From positions 243,345,218 through 243,409,217 of the forward strand of contig NC_081406.1 in the NCBI RefSeq assembly GCF_030272615.1: a stretch of 64,000 nt of DNA, read 5' to 3'. This DNA is from Cryptomeria japonica. Its lineage: Eukaryota > Streptophyta > Pinopsida > Cupressales > Cupressaceae. Below, one piece after another: positions 36,170 to 45,690 of the stretch. Both the position numbers and the translations under genes were made by a program. The first letter of the stretch is position 1. Every line of letters begins with the position of its first letter. The notes under the pieces are model-generated. The model saw only the letters and a program-made list of their open reading frames with translations, was not told the origin of the DNA and did not search any database.

Positions 36170-36590
36170 TGTGCATGTGTGTATGCATATGTGTGCATGT
36201 GTATCTATGTATGTATGTGTATGTGTACGTGTGTGTGTATGTGTATGAGTGTATGTGTGTGTGTGTATGTATGTGTGAATGTGTGTAGGTATAGGTGTGT
36301 ATGTGTATGTGCATGTGTATGTGTATGTGTATATGTATGTGTGCGTGTATGTGTGTGTGTGTGTATATTGTGTATGTATGTGTACGTGTATGTGTATGTA
36401 TGTATGTGTGTGTATGTGTGTCTATGTATGTGTATGTATATGTGTATGTTTATGTATATACTGTGTATATGTATATGTATGTATGTGTGTGTGTGTTTGT
36501 ATGTATGTATTTGCATGTATGTTTCTATGTTTGCATGTATGTGTCTATGTGTGTCTGTATGTATGTGTATATTTATATTTAAAGTTGGGT
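33790..36590. repeat. 2.8-kb TG/TATG microsatellite-minisatellite block
   Basis: The plus strand is almost wholly TG, TATG and TACATG words, with pure (TG)n runs of about 60-90 bases at 34170-34235, 34645-34722 and 36109-36165. The T+G strand bias is complete for 2.8 kb. The period-2 and period-4 repeats lack stops in several frames and produce very long false ORFs of Cys/Val/Tyr/Met or His/Thr/Ile. It belongs to the interior of the DNA transposon and precedes the transposase gene. Confidence 0.95.
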
Positions 36591-36840
36591 CCAATTGACT
36601 TGACATATATGTGCTTGTGGGCATGTGTATTTAGGGGTTTGTAGATTTGGATTGCTTCTCAATAGCAATTTGTCCAATGGGCAATAAAGGGACTAGATTA
36701 CAGAAGTATGATTGAATAAAAGAGACAAAAAAAGGGATACAACACCTGCTCAAGAACAAGTTCCCATTGATGATGAAGTGGTCATGATTTAGGAAAGAGA
36801 ATAAATTGGTCCTAGTCAATCCAGAAATTTTTTCTTTGGT

Positions 36841-37968
36841 ATGTCCAATTTGATGGAGATGGATGAAGATGCTCTTTTCAATGAGATTTCAGTTGAGGAT
36901 ATGGTGCCAAAAAACACAATAAAGCTACACAACAAAAAAAATTGGGATGAATATTTTCAAGATAAATCTCTAATTGGAAGAGCACAATTGTTTGCAAAGT
37001 TATTTAGGGGAAAATAAATGACCCCCATTTTGGAGTTATTGGGTGTTGATAACAAGAAGAAATCATTAGAGGGATCAGTAAATTAGACAGTGGTTAAAAA
37101 TTTGCAAGAAGCTCTGAAATGTATCGAGAGCACAAGTCGAATTGTTGATCTAAGTGTTGCATGAAGAGCATTAATGACTATGATTTCTAGTAAGAAATTA
37201 TCACAGAGAAGACAAATTCAAGCAATTGCCCAATTATTGGATGTCTCTAGAAGAACTATGAAAAGATATATTAGGAAAATAAATAGGTTGGATGAGAATA
37301 TTGAAAAGAATTGGGTCAATATTTGCAGGGTTCCTCGAAAAGATAGAATTGTTGAAGATGTAAAAAGACTTGTTATTGAATATTGGACCAATCACTCTCG
37401 TGTTTCTTCCAATAGAAGAGACACTATACAAATTAGAGATGAAGATGGTACAAAAATTGCACATCCAAAACAATTTATAGACACAACACAAAGCGAACTG
37501 TTTGAAGCATTCAAACAAGAATTTCCAGATATCAAGATATGTTAAAGAATGTTTGAGGGATTATGACCATGTTTTGTACGTATCAATAAGGTACGTGAAA
37601 CTTCTTGTTTTCGAAATCATGTTGAATTTCAGTTGTGCCTTCAGTAATATAAAAAAGACAATGGCATAAACTAATCCAAATGTAGTCATCCCTGCAAGTG
37701 CAACATAGTTTGTGAAGTCTATTTTATGTGACAGATTAGAAGGTTCAGATGAGTACAATGTACAATGTATAAAAAATACATGTGTTGACTATGGAGATTT
37801 GAAGAAATTTGTACAAATTGAGAACATTGATCTTTCAGTGCAAGTTCTATGGAAGATATTTGAATATGAAAAATATCAGACAAAGTCAGGAGTTGAATCG
37901 AAAAAAATTATGTTAAAAGAGAGTGAATTGCCTTACAAAGAGTTTATGTGTAGATTTCACAATATGAT
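36841..37968 (+). pseudogene. Transposase gene, 5' part
   Basis: A frame from the ATG at 36841 reads MSNLMEMDEDALFNEISVED, then a helix-turn-helix-like block QAIAQLLDVSRRTMKRYIRK (37218-37277), then EYWTNHSRVSSNRRDT, HPKQFIDTTQSELFEAFKQE, and after a frameshift near 37545 KVRETSCFRNHVEFQ (37591-37635, the Cys-containing block of the family), and finally FVKSILC and YKEFMCRFHNMI up to 37968. This order of blocks I know from uncharacterised transposase-like proteins in animals and some plants. In-frame TAA/TAG/TGA codons occur near 37015, 37084 and 37162. The gene is broken at 37968 by a solo LTR and resumes at 53963. Confidence 0.7.
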
Positions 37969-38391
37969 TTTGTGACTGAAATGTGGGGATGCCTGCACAT
38001 GCAAGAAAACACAAATCACACACACACACACACACATGAGACATTACGTTAGTGAAATCAAGAAATCAAAAATACAAACTAATCTAATTGTTAGTCCAAG
38101 AAGTCTCAAGATTGCTAAGCTCGTCCCATGCTCCTCTATCTCTAAAGATCTCTAAGATTCAAGGTGGCCCTCACTTGGAAGAGCACTTGATCCTCAAGAT
38201 GACAACCTAGAGAATGAGTTATGAATGATGATTCTAGGATCAAAATGCATACAACTAAGATCCTAGCTAAGATGAGATGATGGATGGAGATGCAAGATGC
38301 AAGATGAAGATATGAAATGAGTTCCAAATTGAAAGATTAAGTGAAATAATTAAGCTAATATGAGGATGAGATATGAGAATGCTATGAAAAT

Positions 38392-38396
38392 GATAC
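38392..38396. repeat. TSD GATAC, left copy
   Basis: GATAC directly precedes the left LTR of the Tat element. The same five bases follow the right LTR at 52807-52811. Confidence 0.95.
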
Positions 38397-39157
38397 TGTA
38401 TATGGTGAAAATGGATAACAATAATAACAAGATTGAAAGGCTAAATGAATTCAACCACAAAACCCTAGCCTAACAACAACAAAGATCCACCATAACATAT
38501 GAAGATTACCTAAGACAATGCAAATCAAACAAAATTACAAAGATTATACCATTACATGTCCAATAGGGTTTTGATCTCCATTCTTCCTATCTCCATTGAT
38601 CTTGCTTGATATATTTGCTCTCAGATTTTATGTGCACAAGAGCTCAACAAAGAACGGAATGTGGTTGTAAGTAGGATCGTAGTGTAGCCAAAAATGATCA
38701 TTAGGGTTTGATAATGAAGAAGGCATCTCTTTAAATAGAAGACACAATAAGAAATGGAGGGATAAGATTGAGAGGTGCAAAAAAGGAGGTCGGCTAGGAT
38801 TAGAGGGTAGGTAGAAGAAATAGTAAAATAATGAAAGAGGTAGGTAGTGTAGGAATTAAGAGATGAATGACATGTGTCATGTGTAGAAAAAGCTAATGAA
38901 TTAATTAAATAAATAAAGATTTATTTAATTAATAGAGGAAATGGGATAATTAAATAAATAGGAATATTTATTTAATTTAGGAAAAGGATAATTTAAATAA
39001 ATAAATGTATTTATTTAAATGAGAAATAAGGCTAGAAGAGGATAAATGAATTAATTAAATAAATAAAGATTTATTGAATTAATAGAAGAATTAGGCTAAA
39101 GTAATTAAATAAATAAAATATTTATTTAATTAGACTGGACAATTTTGGGTGTCTACA
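38397..39157 (-). repeat. 3' LTR of the Tat element
   Basis: 761 bases, minus strand TGTAGACACCCAAAATTG to CCATATACA. By eye it differs from the other LTR at six sites, five of them transitions. It contains several TTTATTTAATTAAT-type repeats in its U3 portion. Confidence 0.95.
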
Positions 39158-39176
39158 TTTTACCCCTCTTTGAGAC
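39158..39176 (-). promoter_or_regulatory. Polypurine tract of the Tat element
   Basis: On the minus strand AAAGAGGGGTAAAA directly precedes the LTR start TGTAGACACC. This is the second-strand priming site and fixes orientation. Confidence 0.85.
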
Positions 39177-39567
39177 AATGCGGCTTGTCGCATTGTTTCA
39201 AAGAAGATAATATGAACTGATACAGAGTTGCCCCAAGATGGGAATGATATGCCCCCTCGAGAGATTGGATGAAAATGTCTGAAAAGATTGCAGACAATCT
39301 CTCGATAAGAAAGAAAGGTGAGAATGGACTGACCGGATAAAGTGACAAAGTCATGGGATAATGAAGACTGACTCAGGAAATGAAGGCTAAGGCTAGGGTA
39401 GGCTATAAGATAGACCACATGAAAAAGACATCCTCATTGTCATCTACACATCCACGAGAGCAGAGTGTAGAGCGAAAATAGAGCAGTAGCAGTCAGCAGC
39501 GATGACTTTCGTTCACAGATTCGACCGTGTTCGCCGATTTCAGAGGCCAGCAGAGGCAGGAGAGCCG

Positions 39568-40047
39568 GTAAGTACCACCAAACCTCCTTGTACTTTGACG
39601 CATTTAATTTTGTCATTAATGCATGCTAGGTAATGTAATAAATGCACGTTTATGTCAAGAAAACGTGTTTGTGTCCAAAAATGTGAATTTTTGTCTTCTA
39701 GGTCAAATCGACAGTTCTGTGATGAACATACGCTATCGATTCAATAAGCTGCTGAGAGGATACACTCAAGCAGGTCCTCTAGGGAAGACTAGGATAGATC
39801 GAGGAACTTTGTGATGAACAGTGAGTACCAAAATATAGTACTTTGTGATGAATAGGGAGTACTAAAATATGAGTAGCACTTTGTGATGAACAGGGAGTGC
39901 AAATGTGAGCAGCACTTTGTGATGAACAGGGAGTGCCAAACACATAGTACTTTGTGATGAACAGGGAGTACCACTAGGATAGAAGCAACACTTTGTGATG
40001 AAAGTGAGTGTCACTAGGACTGAGATGATTGATTTGTGTGACTGCAG
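39568..40047 (+). other. Intron of the antisense ORF
   Basis: 480 bases, GTAAGT...TGACTGCAG, with phase preserved across the join. It holds six tandem repeats (see 39807-40019). Confidence 0.65.
39807..40019 (+). repeat. Six tandem units ACTTTGTGATGAACAGGGAGT
   Basis: Six units of about 33-38 bases start with ACTTTGTGATGAA and continue CAGGGAGTACCA or a variant, at about 39807, 39839, 39878, 39913, 39948 and 39990. The first 20 bases of each unit are strongly conserved and the spacers vary. They lie within the predicted intron. Confidence 0.85.
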
Positions 40048-40608
40048 GAGTATTTGCCTATGCTAGAGTCATGGGAGAGATTCCCATCGACTTAGAGGTT
40101 GCGACCTGAGTTGATAGCCGAGGACCGAGCTGCGATTGAGGCTATGGGATTGAGACATATTCTGTATGTGCTTGAGTTTCAGGCGAACATGGGACTGCTG
40201 ACTGCACTGGCAGAGAGGTGGCACTCTGAGACTTGCACTTTTCATTTGCCGATGGGTGAGATGACAGTCACCCTGGAGGATGTATACAGGATTTTGTGGA
40301 TACCGATAGATGGGGAGCTAATTCCGTACGATCGCGACGGAGACATGGATTCCTTGAGATGAGTGTTCTAGGATCCAAGACTGGAGATGAGGGTGGGACA
40401 TGTGGCATGGGATACCATGACATGGACAGGATTAGCACTACCAACAGTGTTGGCAGGAGTTATCAGTGGGTTCCGCTGTCCTGATAGGGTGACACGAGGG
40501 GTGGCTGCAGGGGACACAGGGGCCAGGAGAGATGATCTTGGGGCGGGTCCTTCTAGGGCTCAGACTTCGTCGAGGCCAGCCGGCTCTGAGGAAGGGAATT
40601 CATCATAG

Positions 40609-42296
40609 CCATAGAGGGCTCCCTATGTATCAGTATTGTACCATTTTGTATGATGATGTAGACACCTACGGGTGATTGTAGCCATATGATTTTGACATCA
40701 TTGTATCATGACACTTTATATATATATATGAGATGATTCATCTTTGCAGAAGCTATATGCATGCATACCTATGTGATGTATGTTTCTATGTGATGCTTAT
40801 GATATGGATGCAAATATGTATATGATGCAATGCAATATATTTTTTTGTTCTTTGTTCGTTTATGTTTTATATGCAAATGTGAATGTAAGTAATGCAGATG
40901 AATATGATAATGCAAATATAAATTGTGCTAACAGGTGTTGTGTGCAGGATGTGATGCAGTTGTGATATCTATATGTATGTATGAAATACTTAATATGTGG
41001 TAATGTAGGTGAAACTACATGAAATGAAAATGTTTTTGGCGTGTCATTATACTCAGTCATGTGATAGCAGGCTACGCAGACTCGAGAAGGACGGTGGAAG
41101 TCAATCAAGAAAGGAAGATGGAAGACAGAAGATATGAAAGTGAAAGAGCTTCTTGTGCGTTATCATCATTGAACTTTATTATGGAAAGTAGGTTATTACA
41201 ATCGAGGCATGTGTTCGACCCAGAAAGTCATTATACCTGTTTGCATGGAGATAAGACAGTCACAAACAAGGAATGCCCCAATTCATACTAGACTCACAGT
41301 GTTCTCATATCCTTGGACAAGTCATAGCATTACTAAAAGACAATCCACAGACAGCAAATACAAAATAGGTGACAATACCCCATCCTCGCCTTTCTAGTCA
41401 AAGACATCCTGGAGATAGAATCTCTAGTCAAAGACATCTTGAAAAAGCTAAAAGACATGTCACTTAAAGATAAAATCAAAAGAAAACCAAGACTCGACAC
41501 CAACATCCACTGTAGTCCTCAAGTTTAGTGTCTCTTGTCACTTGTATAAGTCTTATTTGATTGTGGTCACAATGTTTACTTTCACAAAAAGGATAGATAG
41601 CACTGAACCATATGTTGTCTGAGTCTATTGAAAGATTTGATTTTGTTGAGACCTATTGTTGTTGTTGTCTCATCTGAAACTGATACTTTATTGCGAAGAA
41701 GATGAAACTTTATTGCAGACTGGCGATGCAGATGTTGCTTTATTGCAGATTATGCGCGGATAGACTGAAGGAAGTTGGAAGAAACTGTACTCCTCGAAAC
41801 ATGTGATGTTCTCAGTTCCACACCCATCACTAGACGTAGGATTTGCCGTAGCCACATATAGGATCTGATTTATTATGGATGGAAAGGGATGAAAAGGAAG
41901 GTTTATTATGAATGGCTAACCAATCTTAGGTAGATCAATAACAAGCTATGGTGGGAATGGGTAAGTTTATTATGAACGAATAGGTTGTGAGTGTGTGCAA
42001 AGTGAAAGGATGAAAGTGAATCCTGAAAGAGGGAGGAGCAATGTCTCTACGCATGGTGCTGGTGACCCAGTTCTCACCATGGTACTTGCCCAGGGCGCCA
42101 CCAACGTGGTTTTCACCATTGGACGAAATTATTTCTCTTTACTTTTTTCGATTTTTCAATTTTTTTTGTGTCACAAGGCGCCTGTTTGCCAGGGTTTCAC
42201 CAAGTAACGATTTTTTTTTTGTTTTATAATTTTTTTTTTGTATTTTTGAAATTTTTGAATTTTTTTGTATTTTTTGAATTAGGATACTCTGAATAG
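40609..42296. other. Spacer between integrase and antisense ORF
   Basis: No coding motif was found on either strand in 1.7 kb. It includes a long T-rich run at 42135-42290 just downstream of the integrase stop on the minus strand (A-rich in element sense). Such a run could act in 3' processing. Confidence 0.5.
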
Positions 42297-43400
42297 CTAT
42301 GTGTAGAACCTGCGAAGGTGCATGTTGTTGATAGGATCCTCCAAAGGTTCACCTTCTGTAGTTGAGAGCTGATATGCACTAGATCCATATGCTGCTGTGA
42401 TGATGTAAGGACCAAGCTAGTTTGGTTCGAACTTACCCTTCTTCTCTCTGTCTTGTTGATTCTTGGGGTTTTCTCAGAGAACCAAGTCACCTACCTCAAA
42501 TGTGTGAGGTTTGACTTTGTGATTGTAGTTGCGACTCATTCGTTGTTGGTAAGCCTTGAGATGATTAAAAGCAGTTTGTCTCCGTTCATCCAGCAGTTCC
42601 AGTTCTTGTAAGCGAGAGACCCTATAATCTTCATCACTGATGATGTTTTGCAAAGAGACCCGTAAAGAGGGTAACTTGAACTCAATAGGCAAGATGGCTT
42701 CAGCGCCATAGACAAGTGAATAGGGTGTAGCTCTTGTAGGTGTGCGGACACTTGTGCGGTAGGCCCAAAGTGCAGGATTGAGTTGGATATGCCAATTACG
42801 GCCAACATCGTCGACTGTCTTCTTAAGGATTTTAAGGATCATTTTATTAGATGCCTCAACTTGGCCATTACCTTGGGGGTATTATGGTGTGGAGAAACGA
42901 TGGGAAATATGGAAGTGGTCACAGAGTTCACGAACATCCTGATTTTTGAAGGGACACTCATTATGAGTGATAATGGAAACATGAATATCGTATCGACAAA
43001 TGATACAGTTAAGGATGAATGTAGCAATCTATTTTCCAGTGACTTGTGTGAGAGGCACGGCTTCAATCCACTTTGTGAAATACTCTGTGGCAGTGATAAT
43101 GAATTTATGACCATTGGAAGAAGGAGGGTGAATCTTGCCTATGAGATCGAGTCCCCACTGACAAAAGGGCCAAGGAGACGCAAGTGGTTGTAGTTCTTGT
43201 GCTGGCGCATGTATGAGGTCTCCATGAATTTGACATTGCTTACATTTCTTGACAAACTGATATGAGTCTTTTTCCATATTGGGGCAGTAATATCCAGTCC
43301 TAATGAGTTTCTTGGCCAAGGTAGGACCACTAGCATGTGGACCACATATCCCTTCATGCACTTCACGTAACGCTATCTGGGCTTCTCGCTTTCTAAACAT
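42297..43400 (-). pseudogene. Tat integrase
   Basis: In one frame, 43400-42297 encodes the zinc-binding domain (EVHEGICGPHASG ... KKCKQCQIHG, H-H-C-C), first catalytic Asp in FCQWGLDLIGKI, FIITATEYFTKWIEAVPL, then the region of the second Asp. Here the family motif T-D-N-G reads I-T-H-N-E-C, so the Asp is His. Then come YYPQGNGQVEASNK with the catalytic Glu, the LWAYRTSVRTPTRATPYSLVYGAEA block and a C-terminus ending LRRFYT. Stops: TAG 43029-43031, TGA 42474-42476, TAG 42417-42419. A frameshift near 43395 separates it from the RNase H frame. Lost Asp plus stops mean it cannot integrate DNA itself. Confidence 0.92.
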
Positions 43401-43423
43401 CTAAGAAGAGTTCCATCTAGACC

Positions 43424-44545
43424 TCACCGGTATAGGATATCAGCTAAAATGACATATCGAGAGGATTGGCGAATGAAGGTGCGATGTTGGTTATTTGATA
43501 GATCAGGCGGTAAGGTATTGTCACGAAGGTATGTAAAGACAGAACCATATAACTGGGACTCAGGACTGACAACACATATTGTTTCGGTAGGAGTGATCTC
43601 ATATGAAGGAACCAAAAGGTTATCCACCAAGAACTCATAGCGGGTCTCATTTGGAGGTAAATCGATCAATGAAGCAATTGTAGCCATGGCGTCTGCGGCA
43701 TGATTCTGCTCTCTTGGTATCTGCTCAAAATCTATCCTTGTGAAGTGTTGTTTCAGGTCATCCACCATTTGTTTGTAAGGCATTAATTTTTCGTCTTTTG
43801 TTTGGTAATCATCAGTTGCTTGACGGATGACAAGTTGAGAATCCCCAAAAACACGAAGTTCCTGGATCTTCCACTGAACTGCAATCCGTAATCCAGTTGT
43901 TAATGCCTCATATTCCGCTATATTGTTAGTGCAAGGGAATGATAAGCGGTATGATTTTGGTATAGAATCCCCTTGAGGAGTTATAAAGAGAATACCAGCT
44001 CCTGCCCCATGCTGTGTGTATGAGCCATCAAAGTACAGTTGCCATGGCTTTGCATGTGATATTGTTAAAATGGATTCATCTGGAAATTCTAAATTTAGAG
44101 GAACATCATCAATCATGGGGGCATCTGCTAACTGATCTACGATGGCTTGTCCTTTTATTGCTTTTCTGTCCACATACTCGATGTTGAATTCACTTAGGAT
44201 CATTACCCATTTGGCTAGTCGCCCAGTAAGTGTTGCTTTATTGAGAAGGTATTTTAATGGATCAATTCTTGCAACCAACTTAGTCTTATGAGTGAGCATG
44301 TAATGTCGTAATTTCTGTGAAGCAAAGACCACGGCAAGACATGCACACTCGATTGGTGTGTAGTTTAGCTCATATCCCACCAATGTGCGACTAATATAGT
44401 ATACAGCCTTTTCCTTGCCCCCAACAATTTGTTGTGCTAAGATTGCTCCCAGTGCTGTTGGAGTAGCTGATATGTATAGTAGCAAAGGCTGATCTGGAAC
44501 TGGTGGCATCAGAACGGGAAGATTCAAGAGATAATCCTTGAGCAT
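43424..44545 (-). CDS. Tat tandem RNase H domains (pol fragment)
   Basis: 373 open codons. The first RNase H (residues about 20-130) has LLLYISATPTALGAILAQ and TPIECACLAVVFASQKLRHY. The second, the archaeal-type RNase H that marks the Tat lineage (about 165-295), has LYFDGSYTQHGAGAGILF, NNIAEYEALTTGLRIA, VFGDSQLVIRQ and PREQNHAADAMATIASL, so its D-E-D-D residues are present. It ends with YVILADILYR at a TGA (43424-43426) before the integrase. It is in the same frame as the reverse transcriptase, separated from it by a TGA at 44678. The domains look intact, but the polyprotein that should carry them is not. Confidence 0.9.
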   Translation of the reverse strand: MLKDYLLNLPVLMPPVPDQPLLLYISATPTALGAILAQQIVGGKEKAVYYISRTLVGYELNYTPIECACLAVVFASQKLRHYMLTHKTKLVARIDPLKYLLNKATLTGRLAKWVMILSEFNIEYVDRKAIKGQAIVDQLADAPMIDDVPLNLEFPDESILTISHAKPWQLYFDGSYTQHGAGAGILFITPQGDSIPKSYRLSFPCTNNIAEYEALTTGLRIAVQWKIQELRVFGDSQLVIRQATDDYQTKDEKLMPYKQMVDDLKQHFTRIDFEQIPREQNHAADAMATIASLIDLPPNETRYEFLVDNLLVPSYEITPTETICVVSPESQLYGSVFTYLRDNTLPPDLSNNQHRTFIRQSSRYVILADILYR

Positions 44546-44677
44546 CTGGAAAGCTTGTTGACAATTATCATCCCATTTGAATTTGATATTTTTATGTAGT
44601 AGGTGTTGAAAAGGATTACACTTATCTGCAAGTTGTGCTATGAATCTTCGTATAGACTGGAGTCTCCCTTGTAAGGA

Positions 44678-45690
44678 TCAAAGTTGACTGATATTTCTGG
44701 GTGGTGGCATGTCCAAGATAGCCTTGACCTTTGCTGGATCGGCTTCGATTCCTCTTTTGGACACAATGAATCCTAGGAACTTCCTAGAGGTTACTCCAAA
44801 GACACATTTCTTGGGGTTTAATCTTACTTTGTATTTTTCCAACCGATCAAAGACGACTGAAAGTATGTCCAAATGTGTATCTCTGTCTACTGATTTACCC
44901 AAGAGATCATCAACATAATCTTCCACAGTTATGTGCATGAGATCATGAAAGATAGTAGTCATTGCTCTTTGATATGTAGCACCTGCATTTTTTAGTCTGA
45001 AGGGCATGACATTCCAGCAAAAAGTTCCCCAAGGACAAGTGAATGATGTTTTGTGTTGATCCTCAGGTGTGATCCTGATTTGATTATAACCAGAAAATCC
45101 ATCCATCAATGATAACATTTCATGGCCCGCTGTGAGATCAACGATCAAGTCAATATTTGGTAATGGGAAGTCATCTTTTGGACAAGCTTTATTGATATCT
45201 CTGAAATCTGTACATATTCTGATGCTGCGATCTGGTTTACTGACAGGTACTAAATTGGAGATCCATTTAGGATAATTAATTGGGCGTATGAATCTGACAT
45301 CCAATAACTTCTCTAGCTCTGCTTTGACTAGTAATGCCACTTGTGGATGCATTTTTCTTAATTTCTGTTTCACTGGCTTTGCCCCCAGTTTGACTGTCAA
45401 ATGATGCATTACCAAATCTGGATCTAGTCCAGGCATATCAGCGTATGACCATGCAAAGTTGATTTGTCATTCTTTGAAGAAGCTTATGAATTGTGACCTT
45501 TCGGACTCTGTGAATGATTTAGCCAGGAATATGTTATGTGGAACCTCTTCCGTACCAATGTTTGTTTTGATAGTCTCCTCTACCAACATGGATGACTTTT
45601 CCTCATACGAGGCTGGGAGAATGTCGAGCCTTCCATCTTCGGGTGCCCAAAGAGGTTTTCGCCCTCAGATACGTCCTTTCTTTTTACTTT
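44678..45690 (-). pseudogene. Tat reverse transcriptase
   Basis: The frame from 45690 to 44678 reads GRKPLWAPEDGRLDILPASY, a TGA at 45467-45469 inside the F-K-E-x-Q-I-N-F-A-W-S-Y block, then MPGLDPDLVMHHL and the reverse transcriptase domains: VRFIRPINYPKWISNLVPV, RICTDFRDINKACPKDDFPL, SLMDGFSGYNQI, the palm EDYVDDLL at 44907-44918 (catalytic Y-V-D-D intact), LNPKKCVFGV and FLGFIVSKRGIE. One odd site: PFRLKNAGATYQ, where the family has Gly in place of Arg. A TGA at 45665-45667 and one at 44678-44680 break it. A frameshift in an A-run near 45690 separates it from gag-pro. Confidence 0.92.

Larger units (their letters stand above)
39502..40608 (+). pseudogene. Antisense plant mobile domain-like ORF inside the Tat element
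   Basis: On the strand opposite to gag-pol, exon 1 (39502-39567) encodes 22 residues from ATG and ends at a consensus donor GTAAGT. The intron (39568-40047) ends CTGCAG. Exon 2 (40048-40608) continues in phase. It contains LRHILYVLEFQANMGLL, AERWHSETCTFHLPMGEMTV and LEDVYRILWIPIDG, the recognisable core of the plant mobile domain (the aminotransferase-like family shared by MAIN/MAIL proteins, gypsy and MULE elements), then MRVGHVAWDTMTW and a Ser/Gly/Arg-rich tail. In-frame stops are TAG 40093-40095, TGA 40360-40362 and TAG 40369-40371, each one transition from a sense codon. The domain is shorter than in host proteins, as in element-borne copies. Confidence 0.75.

Noticed and set aside
33849-36314. 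An 821-codon minus-strand frame and similar long frames of His/Thr/Ile or Cys/Val/Tyr
   Set aside because: They are translations of TG/TATG microsatellite in several frames on both strands. Period-2 and period-4 repeats lack stops by construction.
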